Source: Cololabis saira (Eukaryota > Chordata > Actinopteri > Beloniformes > Belonidae). From it: a stretch of 64,000 bases of DNA. The stretch is from assembly GCF_033807715.1 (NCBI RefSeq), contig NC_084591.1:28058090-28122089 (forward strand). The letters are read 5' to 3'. The position numbers were made by a program, and so were the translations under genes. Under the pieces are notes generated by a model, which ran no database searches, was not told where the DNA came from, and was given only the letters and a program-made list of their open reading frames with translations. This document shows positions 13,551-26,205 of this stretch, piece after piece. The first letter of the stretch is position 1. Every line of letters begins with the position of its first letter.

Positions 13551-15720
13551 ATGTGGCCTCGGTGGAAGGCCCAGACTGGAGCTCTGGACAGGGTGACTGC
13601 CGACTTTCCCCGCAGTAAGTACACAAAGAAGCCTTTTTGTGATTTATGTGAGTCATTTAAAAAGAATCTCCCTTTAGATGTGTATTTGTCCCGGTGCTGG
13701 ATGGATGGTGGTTGTAAACTGCTGGTTGATTACAGTAATCCCCAGACGTCCTCAATCTCATCATCTTCAGAAGATACATAACAGCTGTGATCCTTCATCT
13801 GAACATTGAGCTAAATGATGTTGTATCTGGAAACTAGACGGCTTTTCTGTAACATGTGGTTCTTCATAAATGTAAGGAGGTTATTTGATACTTTTAGGGT
13901 TCTTCCTTTCCCGTAGTGAGTCATGACAGTGCACTTAAGAGGTTTGCAAATTTAAACACCTCAAACTTGCCAAAATAAATAAATAAAAAGCCCTCTGAAC
14001 AGCTGGAAAACACCTTATTTGTCTTCCAGCGGTTTTCTGTAAATTGTTCACGTCATCACTGAACACATTCTTGTAATGCTCACGTACGGAGGCTGGGTAT
14101 CACACCCTCACACCACGCCACAGAGGAGCAGCCGCCATTATCTCCTCGCTGCAGCTATTTCTTTTAATGACTTACTGTATGTGTCCTCTGCTGTCACCCC
14201 ACCAAAAAAAGCAACAAGATTGTTGAATATGCCCTTACTTTTGAACATAAAGGGGAAAAAAGATGTTTTAAACATCCAGTCTTATCAAGTCAAGCTAGTG
14301 TTTATTTCTATGGCACATTTAATCTTTTATAGAAAATATTGTCTTGAAAAATCTCCTGAAATCTGATTTTGAATGAATACCTAAAGGCTCTAAGATACTG
14401 CGATTAGAAATGACAAATATCTGTGTGTATGTGCCGCCATATATCTATATTTATACACAGAACAGAACATCATCATCCACAATGCTACTACAAAAATGGA
14501 TGGAGGAAAAATGTAATTATTTGAGAAGAACACAGACAGAAAACATCCTACAGGAGCAGCAGCTCAAGTTTAGAGGGCGATACAGCAGGACGATGACCCT
14601 AAGCTTCAAAGAAAAAGCCCTCCCAACTTGCGTTGGAAAAATGAGCTCAACCTTGTGTAGCTGCCCAGTCAGAGTACAGACCTTAAACCCGTAGAGGTGC
14701 TGTGGCATGAGCCACTCACCCAAAACGTCCTACAAATGATCTGATCTGAAGCCTTTCTGTAAATATGGATGGTCTAAACGTCTTCCTAAACTCCTCATGA
14801 GGAACCGAAAGGGTTTGCTTCACTTACTTTGTCGTCCAAGACCGAGAGTTTAATGTGTGTGTTCAATGAACATGCAAGAAATGATAATGTTTGCACGGTC
14901 GATCAAGGCGGCTGACGAGAACGTCACATCACATTTCATATGAATTATTATAATAATAATGATTTCTCCTTCTCTTCCTCCAGTGCACCACTTCAGTGAT
15001 GGCTTTTGATGTTAAAGACAAGGCACAACTGTGATGATTTCCCAGACTTGATGTGTCATTTCCCCCATGCGTGGGTTTAGTGAGGTTTATTTGCACCATT
15101 TGCTTTTTAACTGACTTCATCTCGATGAGTCTCCATGTGTATTTAAGGCCAAATTATGTAATCAAAGGTATTTATCCCATCCTGAATCATGAGGGCGGTG
15201 TTTGATACTCTCTTATCACTCTGGATTAGTCTTGGCAAATACAAAATATCTCCCTCTGCTCGTAAACTGACATTAAATGACTTGTAACATCATCAGCAGT
15301 CAGTAGTGTGTATCAACCAAAAGGTTTCCATAAGTATTTAAAACGCCTGTCCTGTTTATTTTCAGGTTCTGTCCCTCCACCTCCCAGCACCAACGAGCCA
15401 TGGTTGGACAAATATAATCCGTTTGTTTCCTCTCTGTGGGCCGTGTCCTCTCCGCCCTCCTCCCCTCCGTATCTGTCTCCCCAGGTAAGCCGGCGGGAGG
15501 CCGGCTGCACCGAGGCATGTGCTGCTTGCTCTGGCCGAGGGCCAGCAGGATTCAGGTTGGGTGTTTGTTGTGTGGGTTACGGCTCTTTCACAGCTCAGGC
15601 CCGTCTGGGATAAACCGAGCCCCGCCAGAGGCAGCCGGGGCCAGGAGACAGGAAACTTGTCTGGGCTTGCCCTGCACACAACAGAGGGAGGGAGACGGGT
15701 AACGTCACACACCCTGGGGC

Positions 15721-15802
<82 letters not shown>

Positions 15803-18800
15803 GTGTCTGCTATATCTTTTACTGCATAACATCAAATACTATGATGTTCACTCCCCTGAGTAAACCAGTAAATCACTGTGAAGTTGCTGCCAGTAACTTT
15901 TCATTGGCCTGAGAGAGACTCGACAGGGACCTGAAGTGCTGCACTTAGCTATGATTTCCAAGCTCTCGGGGGTTATTTGATGCCGTACTCACTTAAAGCC
16001 CACTTAGCGGGCTGTTCTGACAGATAATTGTGATGGAACCACACGCCTCATCAACGCAGGGTTAAAAACTATATTTCACAGCCTGAAACTTGGAGAACTA
16101 CGACGGAGTATTAGGGCCAAACTAAGACAAAAAAAAATTGGAAATTACGAGAATAAAGTCATAATATAATGAGAATAAAGTCGTAAAATTACGAGAATAA
16201 AGTCGTAATGTTGCGAGAATAAAGTCGTAATAGAATAAAGTCGTAATATTATGAGAATCAAGTCGTAATATTACGAGAATAAAGTCGTAACATTACGAGA
16301 ATAAAGTCGTAATATTGCGAGAATAAAGTCGTAATATTATGAGAATATAATTTATGAGAACTCTAACAGGAAGAGCTTCTTCTCCCTGTGTTAAAATGAG
16401 GAATATTGAGCATCTTGTGAAGTTATATTTATATATTTATAATATATTACGACTTTATTCTCGTAATATTATGACTTTATTCTCGTAATTTTACGACTTT
16501 ATTCTCATTACATTATGACTTTATTCTCGTAATTTCCTTTTTTTTTGTTTTTTTGTTTGGCCCTAATACTCCGTCGTAGAGAACAGCCTCTATTCTGTGT
16601 TTCAAAAGTTATACTTTTTGAGACCATTATTTTTTTTCAATGTCCTATTTGATACTTTTGATTAAGTTGTCAGATTATTTTCTAATGACATATTCAGTAT
16701 GTTAAGCTCATAGAATATGAGGCTTCGTTCTTCCCGATGCCTCAAACTTGTTAACACTGTAAACAATTTAAAGTGAATCTTCTTCAGGTCTTCGTAAGAA
16801 AACATTTCTTTTACAGTGTTTCGTGTACAGTTGAGTGTTGTTTTAAGGCCCATTTAAACTTAGGCTAATTAACTAAGTGTCCAAACTGTGCAGCAATACA
16901 AACTTCCCAGGTTCCACACCGTCTTTAGGCTCAGGATCCCATCCTCCAACCTCTCTCTGTGGTTGGACCGTTGCCATGGTGAAGTCCAGTCTGTCGCAAA
17001 GTGTCATGGTTCGTATTTCACAAATTTGAGACTTGAATGTTTATGTAAATCCATGAGTTTGTGATGCCATGACCTATGTTGGGGTATGACCGTCATCTGT
17101 TGCTGAGCATTCATAACTCATTGGTTCTTGAAAAGCGGTTTTGAAGCCACTTTTTCTTCATAAAGTACAAAACCATGTTGCCTGGGAAGCCGACGGGAAC
17201 ATGCATGCAACATACATGCATGTATGTAATTCAAAGTTAGCTTGGGCTACCAGCTTCTTCAGCCGAACCGCCGAAACAGCAGCAGAGTTTACAGCAGATG
17301 TCTCCAGCAGATGTTTCCAGCAGAATATTCTGTTTCACATGTTGATTCGATGACGACATCGCAGATTGCTAGCTAGCTAGTGCAAACTGCTGATAGCTTA
17401 AATACGTTTAATAGTGTGTCTAGCCATTGGCTGAGGATGACTGTCAAGCAATCATATTAGAAATAAATGTATTGCTTTATATAAATTCTCCCGGTACAAA
17501 AACGTTTTTTTGAACCAGGCTGTAAATATGTTTATTTCTGCTCTAAAGTTGGACATTGTTGCTGATTGTCCAGGCTGGGCTTGAAGACTGAGGTTTGGAC
17601 CAGTAGTTGACTGCGTCGGGTGGCACCGGTCCGGAGTCTCACTGGTCCGGAGTCTCACTGGTTCGGAGTCTCACTCCGTCGTTCAATTCTCAGTCTTTTG
17701 CTTACACCAATATTTTCTAAGTTGCTTCAAAATAGAACTATCACTAAGTTTGACACAAAAAAACCCACAGAAGAGTCCAGAGAATCTTTCTTCCATATCA
17801 CAGGAGTAAAGAAGTGAGCTGTTCTGCAGAAACAAGTGAAATTCCAGTGTCGGACAATTATCTTTTATACACTTTTTCTGCTTATCTAAGCAGTTTCGGT
17901 GCAGCCACACTGGTGTCTACAAACCCCCAGTCGCTTTGAAGTTTGGGCCATGCTGGAGATAATCTCTTCCCAGTTCGGGTCAGACTGGAGTCCAAATCTT
18001 TTGTGCAGACTCTTTTATTTTTTTTAACATGCCGTCCAGTTTCCCCTTACGAAGTCTTGCTCTTTACTGGGGCTTTATTGGGGCTATCAGGTTTTTGCTG
18101 CTCCCAGCCGCTCCTGCAGCAGTCACTCTTCTCTCCCACTTTCCTTATCATGACCTTGACTCTACTTCTACTTTCAGGGTGTGTATGGCAGCAGCCTTTG
18201 TGTTAGTAAAAGCAAGAAAGTAATGTAGTTCATATTATAATCGATCCTCGATCAGTCAGTCGAGGAACTGCAACGAAGCCTAGTTCCTCGTGGGATTCAA
18301 CAGAAGTTAGATGGTTGGCACTCGGGAGCTACAACAGTTACAATAAAATGTCAGAATCAGAGGTGAATCCTGTTTACTGCTTTATTTCAGGACCTATCGA
18401 CGGAGTGTTGTTGCTTCTTTGTGTGGCTTGAATCAGATTTGGAAACGTCACGTCTCAGTGTGGTGTTTGGCTGTTGAAACGCCAACATCAGAGTAATGAA
18501 ACTCAGCTTCATTTTGCTGAGACAAGGACTCCAGAAATTCATTTCATCTGACTCTTGTTCTCCAGTAGAAATCATATTTGTGATTTGTGTATTTACTATC
18601 AAATGATCCTGATAAACTCAACGAAAACAAAAGACAAAACTTGCACATTTTGTTTCCATCCTAACTGACTCCTTAAACTCAGCGTTTGCTGTTTCAAGGA
18701 TGACTGACTCACTGCAAAGTCCCACTTTAAAAAGAAAACCCTGTATTTGTTCACGAGCCCTGCCTGTGTGTCCCCGCGCCAAACACCCACATCGGAGTTC

Positions 18801-19657
18801 GGCGTTCCAAGGAAAAGATGTGGGGTGGTCTTCGTGTAGAGACAGGTAGACTTGACCTGTTTGCAAAGTAGGCCCAGCAGTTCAGAGCAGGCGGGATATT
18901 AAATGGCCTCCCACTGAACCACAAGCCCTTACATAAGAGCTAATTAATTTGCACGGTGTCGAGCTTTGACTTGTTGCCGTGCTGGTGCCACTGACCGTCT
19001 CAGAGACTTCCACATGCTGCTCTTGTTCAGGCTTGTCCTGGAGCGCTCGCTTTATCTCACAGCCTAACGAGACAAACATGCAGTCGCTCAGAAGGGAGTC
19101 ACCGTGACATACTAGTCATCTATGTTTACTACTACTAGTCGCTAGTAGTAGACTACTAGTCGCTACTAGTAGACTACTAGTAGCGTAGGCTATTTAAGCC
19201 TCTATTTAATATATTTATTTCTTTACGCTGCTTGAGAACGACTGGTTTTTTTTTTTGTGTGTTACAGAGGGAACAGACACAGTGACCGAGTGACAAATCG
19301 CTTATGTTGTATCTCCTAAAGCGTATTCAGGCGGTTTGAAGGAAAATGTAGGGCAATATATACTTTTTTCTTTTCTACAGTTTCAGCGTTTATGAGTAGG
19401 GGTGTGTGGACGGACATATTAATGACCTGCAGGAGGATCTATTGAGCTGAAGTCAAAATAAATATAAATTGTGGGGCCTGTTTGCATATATTTAAAGCTA
19501 CAGTATACTGATTGATCTGTATTTTACTGTCTGTGTATCACTGCTTCTTAGTTGCTGTTGCTTCTCTTCTCTTCGTTCACTATTTTCTTTTTTTTTTTTT
19601 AACTTTTTTATTTTATTTATTAACATACAGTGCAAACGATGACAAAAGACAGCATCA

Positions 19658-19713
<56 letters not shown>

Positions 19714-20183
19714 CGTGTTTGAGTGTAAATAAGGTGATGAAAATAGGTACATAAACTGAGAATATTGATTCGAGAGTGAACAAATAAATAATAATCATAT
19801 AGAGTGGTGTAGCATGATATCATATAAATATAGCATAATAAATATAGTAATATCCTAATATAACATAATTTGTATAAAATATTATAACATATAACCAGAT
19901 TATATCACCATACTATTATATATTACAATATAATACTATAGTTTAACATCCCAAGAGATTTCATAACTTAATATAATAATATGAAACAATATATCATGAT
20001 AATGCCAGACATAATCATTAGAGTTAGAATTGGTCATTTATGTATTGCAATGAGGGGTGAGGTCAGACCAGGGCGTCAGGGAAGCGAGCAGGAGCCCCCA
20101 CCAGACTCCAGTTGCCCGACCGGGAGCCCCAGCAGGAGGCAAGTAGGACGGCAGTGAAAGGAAACCCCCCCCCTACTATATAA

Positions 20184-20232
<49 letters not shown>

Positions 20233-21626
20233 TTTATTTTTTTTTTTTTTTTTCGTTCACTATTTTCTTGTTGTTCGTGGTGAATAATGTTTTAGTTTTG
20301 GATGGTTGATGTGAAATGGACATTTTAAAATCTCTTCTCTACAGGTAGGTTTGGTTTTAGTCTAAGTCATTTCTCCCTACACGATCATATTCAGAAGATT
20401 CAGCAGGACCAGTGACATTTCCTGGCCTGCTGAGTCCAGTTCTTAGTTGCATTGGCTGATGTGCACTTCCGCATGAGCTTTACGTTCTTCCCGCTGCTGG
20501 ATCTGCTCTCACCAGGAAGCATCATACAGCCTTGCATCTCAGCGCAGTTATGGTGTCTGTCATGTAGCTTAAATCCTCTGAAGGACGAAAATAACCTGCA
20601 GCATTGCTGTAGTTTGCATTTCTAGCCATCTTTAGGAAAGATTCTCTGCAAACTCATTATATACACGTCAGCCCTTTTTGTTCAATTTCAATAAACACTG
20701 AAGTGTCTCATTGAGGTTATCAGGGTGAGCGCTCACGTCCAGCACAAGCAGGACCGAACATTTGATATGATGGTTGAGATGAAAGTGTGACATCAGTTCC
20801 CTTTGAAACACTTTACTAGCGGCATGATTGTTTATTTATTACAGTGAATGAGTAATATTGATATTCAGGGATGTTGTATGTGCTTCATGTGCGCTGAGGT
20901 GGCTAAGCCGGTTCAGGGGTTACATTGTGTCGTCTTTCAGGTTTCCAACTGCGCTTGAAACGTTTCTGTTCAGGTAGAAGCGAGTTAGCCGCTAACTGCC
21001 CCAACATTTATGAAAACAACGAAAAAGTTGAAAGTTGAAAACAACACATTAGAATCTTGTTGGAGTTTATGCTGGTGTATATCTTTGATGGTTTTATTGT
21101 ATATTTTTTCATTTTTCTTATTTTTATTTATTAATTTACATTTATTTACATTTTGCTTTTGTGTGAAGTGTTTTCTTTTGAAACCCGTGTGGCAGTGCTT
21201 TGTGTGATGTAGTGCAATCTGATTTGCTGTGGACTCTATCTGTTTTGTGAAACGTTTGCTTTTAAATGTGAATGTGTGACTTCTCTGTTTTGTAATTGGA
21301 TCTATTTTGACGTGTTTTCTGAAATAACTGTATTTTTGGGGATTTCTTTTTCTGAAATGCTATAACATTTATCTTTTCACTGTGCCTTCTGTATTACTGC
21401 GGCCAAGTTGAAATGTTCTCCTGTTGTTTGTCCTTTTGACTCTTGTTGTTGTGATGTTTTTCTAATCCTGTCGTATTTTGGTTCTCGGGGCCACCGTACT
21501 TCTGTTCCCCTTTCTGTCACTCACACAGTTGCTTATGATCCAATAAACAGGAGAGTGAAAGCTGTGACATGAGGTCACAGCTGGTGTGTTTGAATGTGCG
21601 CGCGCGCGTGTGCGTGTGTGTGCGCG

Positions 21627-21707
<81 letters not shown>

Positions 21708-21959
21708 ATGGGTGGGTGTGGGTGAAATCCTATACAGACGTCATATTTGCTACCTGACTCATTGACTTTAATAGACATAGATGTGACACGAGGAATTTGA
21801 TGCCTGTGTTTTTGTTTTTGTTTTTTTTGTTTAGTTTTTTCAAAAACAAATTGTTTTTATGCCTGAGGCAAGTTATATTATTAAAGAACGGCATGAAAGA
21901 ACAGACTGTTAATAAGGCAGATTAATTTGATCTCCAACACAGAAGGTTTTTATATACAG

Positions 21960-21997
<38 letters not shown>

Positions 21998-22504
21998 TAA
22001 TAAACTCCTGAATCTTTGTTTTTACTCTCACACTCACACATACCTTCGTTTCACAAATGCATTATGGAAAGATAATAAATTGTGTTGCACTCACACAAAG
22101 TACAGACAACCACACACTGTACATACAGTCTTCACATTTTCCACAGTGCCGGTCTTTGTCCCCGCGGCCATGCCCTCTGCAGCGGGATCCTGACCCCAGT
22201 CAGTGGGGGATTAAATGTGTGTTTGTGTGCGAGGCAAGTCTGTATGTATGTGTGTTATTGTCATTTTATGCATACTGTATGTGTCTTGCCCACTCAGCTC
22301 TTCCACCACAGGCCCGGATTCCATCCGACCTCCCTGCTCGAGTGTTGGAGGGGGTGTGAGGGTTGGAGAGCGAGCTTTGAAGGAGGCTCCAGTGACTCAT
22401 TACCCAACAATCCACCACTCCCCCCTTCATGTCCCCTGCACCCTCCAAACATCTCCTTCCTTGCCCCAGGGCCCCAGCCCCTCGCCTTGCCCCTTGTCCT
22501 CTGA
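13551..22504 (+). CDS. candidate small three-exon gene, unrecognised (speculative)
   Basis: Three pieces fit together by splice signals and phase. The first is 13551-13614: an ATG, 21 codons plus one base, then the donor GTAAGT. The second is 15366-15484: after TTTATTTTCAG, 39 open codons rich in Pro/Ser, starting VPPPPSTNEPW and ending SPPYLSPQ, then the donor GTAAGC. The third is 22298-22504: after CTTGCCCACTCAG, open in the same phase to a TGA. The product would be 129 residues, Pro-rich, with no signal peptide, membrane segment or known domain. An AATAAA lies near 22770. The middle exon is the strongest piece. The composition is not clearly protein-like and the introns are long and repeat-filled, so a lncRNA or coincidence is quite possible. 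Confidence 0.2.
15366..15484 (+). other. candidate coding exon (Pro/Ser-rich)
   Basis: This 119-bp stretch is open in one frame. A good polypyrimidine acceptor precedes it and a consensus donor (CAG|GTAAGC) follows it. It stands out from the surrounding repeat-rich DNA. No homologue is recognised. It is the middle part of the speculative gene at 13551-22504. Confidence 0.3.
15722..15799 (+). repeat. (GT)n microsatellite, 78 bp
   Basis: An uninterrupted GT dinucleotide run. Open frames through it, such as poly(Cys-Val) or poly(His-Thr), are artefacts. Confidence 0.95.
16101..16576. mobile_element. TA-flanked palindromic MITE with internal 22-bp tandem units, copy 1
   Basis: The ends are CGACGGAGTATTAGGGCC and its reverse complement, directly flanked by TA (16099-16100 and 16577-16578), as in Tc1/mariner-type insertions. 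Inside the left end are about eight degenerate units of the type GAGAATAAAGTCGTAATATT. The right arm repeats them inverted, so much of the element can fold back. There is no transposase. A second copy with the same ends is at 34661-35134. Confidence 0.8.
17065..18320 (+). repeat. dispersed repeat family, copy A, interrupted
   Basis: Shared landmarks with copies B (46150-46800, inverted) and C (52746-53290) include GGTTTTGAAGCCA, the segment around CAGATGTTTCCAGCAG, TTTCTGCTCTAAAGTTGGAC and CAGTCGAGGAACT. In copies B and C the last two landmarks are close together, but here they are about 700 bp apart (about 17556-18250), so this copy carries an extra insert. The insert contains three tandem 16-bp units GGTCCGGAGTCTCACT near 17626-17675. 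Ends and class are not resolved. Confidence 0.55.
19110..19192. repeat. palindromic CTAGTAG/CTACTAG cluster
   Basis: About 80 bp are built from ACTAGTCGCTAGTAGTAGAC-like words in alternating orientation, giving several overlapping short palindromes. No gene or known element explains it. Confidence 0.6.
19661..19712 (+). repeat. (GT)n microsatellite, 52 bp
   Basis: Pure TG dinucleotide run inside the LINE-like insertion. Confidence 0.95.
20185..20223 (+). repeat. (TA)n microsatellite
   Basis: About 39 bp of alternating TA followed by a T-rich run, at the 5' end of the LINE-like insert in its own orientation. Confidence 0.9.
21597..21706 (+). repeat. (GC/GT)n compound microsatellite, about 110 bp
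   Basis: It starts as GCGCGCGCGTGTGCGTG and then becomes a pure GT run. Alternating purine-pyrimidine sequence of this length and GC content is Z-DNA-prone. Confidence 0.95.
21965..21993 (+). repeat. (AC)n microsatellite
   Basis: About 29 bp of AC dinucleotide repeat. Confidence 0.9.
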
Positions 22505-22516
22505 CTCGGATAGCGG

Positions 22517-22517
<1 letters not shown>

Positions 22518-22589
<72 letters not shown>

Positions 22590-22601
22590 CACACACACAC
22601 A
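22518..22601 (+). repeat. (AC)n microsatellite, about 84 bp
   Basis: Near-perfect CA run with one CG interruption. It starts 13 bp after the stop codon of the speculative exon at 22298-22504. Confidence 0.95.
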
Positions 22602-24049
22602 AAAGCACACACGCGCTGGTCGTTGACAGAAGAAAAGAGATTCTGTTTCGGGGACTGTGTGCACCGAATGGTTGTGAAAGCTTCCTCTGTGTTGGTGTGC
22701 TCATGTGTGCGATCAGGCTACATGAACCACCAGTACAGAAGATCTTCAAATATTTCAACATCATTTGGAATAAATCTCATCTGCGAGGGGTCTTATCGCT
22801 CAGATTTAGTGCTTCAGCCTTTCAGAGAATCAGCCAGAAACTGTGATGTGTCTCCTGCGGCAGCAACTTCTCCTTGTGTCCTTGAAGGTCGGGGAATGGA
22901 TGTGTAAACTTAAACCACAAACTCTTGTTCCCACAGCTCATCCAGAGGCACACCGCTACCTTGAAGTGGTGTGAACACACACTGCTGTATCTCGAGGGGG
23001 CAAAACCAAACGTATGCAGCCGTGTTTTAGCAATCGGATCGTGAGATGTGTATGTTTTTCTCATATTGCAGCATGTCTGTATAGGGAGCATTCATTAAAA
23101 GTACATCCTGGAGATGACATCATGGGACTTCCCGTCTGGAGGAAGAGGGGCAAATTACATTTTCAAATGGCAAGACATCATAGAAATCATTTTTGTCATT
23201 CATGGGAAAATGCAATGGACAAATGTAAAGTTTTTCTTATTTATTGTTGATTTTCCGTAATAATTGTGAAGAGGGATGCAAATCTTAACTCTGTCCAGTT
23301 TTTAAACAAGTGCGCTGTGAAGTGAGACAGAGGGTGGAGGCGGAAAGGAGCCAATGAGACTGCTGCTGCAGAAAACTGCATTATGTGAATGGAAATTCAT
23401 TTTCACTCGTTTGTATAATGTTTTCCATCTAAGTCACAGCTAAAGCCATATGTTATTAAAAGAAAATATATTTCCAAAAATTAGCTAGCGTATTCGTCAA
23501 AATACTTTTTATGTTGTATAATCCAAAAAGGTATTCTGTTTAAAAAAAAAGAAATTCATATTTCAAGCTGACTGTGATGTTTTGTGTGCAGAAGCCTGTG
23601 TTTACCTTCCTGAACTGTGTTTCTGCTGTGTTTTTAGTTTGCTGTCTAATTTGATTAATGCTGGAGTGTTATAAAACTGTGGCTTCTTTAACAAAAGGTT
23701 ACAGTTGTAGACGTGCCCTTGGTTTCAGGGCAGCAAATGTACAGACATAAGCATTGTGAGTTCCAGTGACGCCTGGGAAAGACCCTTGAAGAATGAAAAA
23801 CAGGACTTCCTCTGATTTCAGTCTTTATTCTTCCAATTTCCTGCTGCTTTAGGGGATTTTTCTAAAGCAACAACTTACAGATTCATTTGCCACACACACC
23901 GAACACGTTACAATCAGTTTCTGATTGCTGTGATACAACTGTGACGGCATGGTGGATAATTAGAGGGTAGTCGCCCGGGTCTATCAGTCTCTGAGGCATT
24001 TGCATGTTCATCTCGTGCTCGGGGTAGTCTGGCTTCCTCCCACGGTCCA

Positions 24050-24195
24050 GCAACATGTATGTCAGGTTAGCTGGACGTTCTAAATTGCCCACAGTGGTGA
24101 GTGTGGGTGGTTGTTTGTCCATATGTGACTCTGAATGGGCTGGAAACCTGTCCAGGGTGTTAACTAGACTGAGATATCGTTGTGACCCTGAACAG
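24050..24195 (+). repeat. fragment of a widespread teleost dispersed repeat
   Basis: It contains the recurrent fish-genome phrases CTAAATTGCCCACAG, CTGGAAACCTGTCCAGGGTG and TGTGACCCTGAACAGGA. A related piece in the opposite orientation follows at 25064-25142. I recognise the family as common in fish genomes but cannot name it with certainty. Confidence 0.5.
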
Positions 24196-25063
24196 GAACA
24201 AGTAGTAAGTACAATATGTGCTGGTTCAAGGAGAAAAAACACAAGTTTCTGTTTAGTTTATCTTTACTAGAGTCACATCTAATCTTACCTTCCTCATTGC
24301 GCAAAAACTGTTGTCCATTTGTTTTTTGTGTATCAATACAATTCCACTTTTTTATTTTATTTTATTATAGCTCTTGCCAGGTGGTCTTTTAAAGGCCTGT
24401 TATTATATCCAGTTTTGTCCCACCTCTGTTCTGCTCTCTAACTGGACTTCGGATTAAGTTTGTTGCATTACCTGCAGTGCTTCTTGTTTATTTTTTTGAG
24501 GATTGTATCTGCCTCCATCCCGTAAGCCCACCCTTTGGTCCCTCAGTGATTCACTCTGACACGTATTTGCACGTCGTGTAAGGTCCCATGTCCCATGAAA
24601 CATTCAGCAGAAATGTAGTAGACCTGCAGATATATGCAGTATGCATTACAGTACCTGTGTGTAGGTATCTGGTCCTACAACGAAAAAAGGTTCCTGGTGT
24701 AAAATAAAAACAAATATTGACTCATTTGGCAGTCAGGGGCATGTACTGTACATATCTTGCTATCAAGTGAGTTTTCTACCAGATGTGTGTTGCATCTTCC
24801 TCAAGTTTGTGCAAACAAACAAGGAATTTGATTTAACAGACTTAACAGAAGAAGGAAAGTTGTGAAAATATTGCAGAAATATTCAACCATCTTTGGCCAC
24901 TGAGAGTTGGGCAGAGTAACGGCCTGAGGGAGGAAACTGTGTCTGTGACGGGTGGTTCTGGTGCACAGTGCTCTGTGGCGTCATGAAGAGTTTCCAAATC
25001 AGTCATAATTACTCTGACAGTGTTGGTTTTTCATTGCATCATTTGGCAGCGACAGAACTCCAC

Positions 25064-25142
25064 CCATCCATTAGCTATACTCGCTTACTTCTACTCAGGC
25101 TTTGGGATCTGCTGGGGTCTATCCCAGCTTTCTGGAGGGAAG
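25064..25142 (-). repeat. second fragment of the same teleost dispersed repeat
   Basis: Starts CCATCCATTAGCTATACTCG and continues through TCTGCTGGGGTCTATCCCAG. This resembles the other end of the family seen at 24050-24195, read on the opposite strand and degenerate. Confidence 0.45.
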
Positions 25143-26124
25143 TGGGTTTGTAGACAACAATCTCGTAAGAGAAATCAGTTCCACTGATGTTATTGACTTG
25201 GTTGAAAACAAAATCTCATCTGCAGGTCTATAAATACAAATTAAGCACAACAAACTCCATTCATTATAATCATACTTGGGGGCTCTCCATCATCTTAGTG
25301 TGCTATACTTGAAAATCTCTGGAAAAACAGCGGATCTGAATATCATCCAAACAGCAAAAACAAAACAAAAGCTAAAGTAATATTTCATCAGAAGAAAGCG
25401 AATAAGAGAGACATGTGTAAAGTGTGTTGTTATTGTGGCTCCTTTTAAGCTTCCTGTGTCTCAGGACAAACATCAACCCACACGGCTGCAGCAAAGGTAT
25501 GCACCCCCACGTCTACACCCCGATCTGAAGCCATTAAATACAGTCTTGCAGTGTTTTTGAACAATACTCCTCTGTTAAATCCATCTGTGACTGATGGAGA
25601 CATTTGTTGCTGTGTCAATAACACGGTGCTGGAGTGATCAGGGAACTGGAGCCGTTGAGCCAAACAATATGGAAGATCTGGGAATGCTGGAATGCATTGT
25701 GTAAGAATCTGAGCTCTTACAGTGGGACTTTCCAGCTTCCTGCACAACTTGTTGAGTTTCTATCACACCAATAAAAAAAATACATATTCAGACATTTAGA
25801 ATGAGTTCCCTGTTTTATAACTGGATTTCATATAAAATATGTTTGCCAAAAGTTTTGAAAAAACTGACAAAGTTCTTATTATCAATGGTTTGACATGTGT
25901 CATCACCTTTCCTTGTTCTCATGCTAAAAATTACAAATACCATGTAACAGCATGGTATAGAGTAGACAAAACAATATAGACAAAATATAGACAAAAATAG
26001 GAATTTATGTTTCTTTGTAAGCACAAATTAATTAGCCTCCAATATTATGGAAGTAACTCCATAAGCTCAAGTAAAAAAAACCCAACAACAAATAATCAAA
26101 CAAAACAAGATAAGTAAGATAACA

Positions 26125-26205
26125 GGACTAGGCAAGTTTAATTTTATGGCGCATCTCCAACCCATAAGGAGCTCAAAGTACTTTATGACACACGCAGAGG
26201 TAAGA
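26125..26205 (+). repeat. degenerate teleost interspersed repeat fragment
   Basis: GGCAAGTTTAATTTTATGGC followed by CTCAAAGTACTTTATGACAC resembles the very common fish motif in which GGCAAGTTTATTTATATAGC is followed by CTCAAAGTGCTTTAC. A shorter similar piece is at about 14286-14320. Confidence 0.4.

Larger units (their letters stand above)
19590..20251 (-). mobile_element. LINE-like 5'-truncated insertion with perfect 18-bp target duplication
   Basis: The sequence TTCGTTCACTATTTTCTT occurs at 19572-19589 and exactly again at 20252-20269. Between them are 662 bp that, read on the minus strand, end in a poly(A)-like run preceded by AATAAAATAAAAAA. This is the layout of target-primed reverse transcription. 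The insert includes a (GT)n run (19661-19712), an AT-rich low-complexity part and a (TA)n run (20185-20223). No reverse transcriptase is present, so only a 3' end was inserted. The LINE clade is not identified. Confidence 0.7.

Noticed and set aside
15722..15835. Frames of poly(Cys-Val) or poly(His-Thr) across GT/AC runs (also at 19.7, 21.6, 22.5, 39.5 and 42.8-43.1 kb)
   Set aside because: Microsatellites read as protein; composition only.
16140..16340. Regular tandem units resembling a CRISPR-like array
   Set aside because: The units are contiguous and degenerate with no unique spacers, inside a TA-flanked transposon of a vertebrate genome.
22215..22907. 230-codon plus-strand frame
   Set aside because: It is carried through the (AC)n run. 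The only part of interest is the differently phased segment at 22298-22504.
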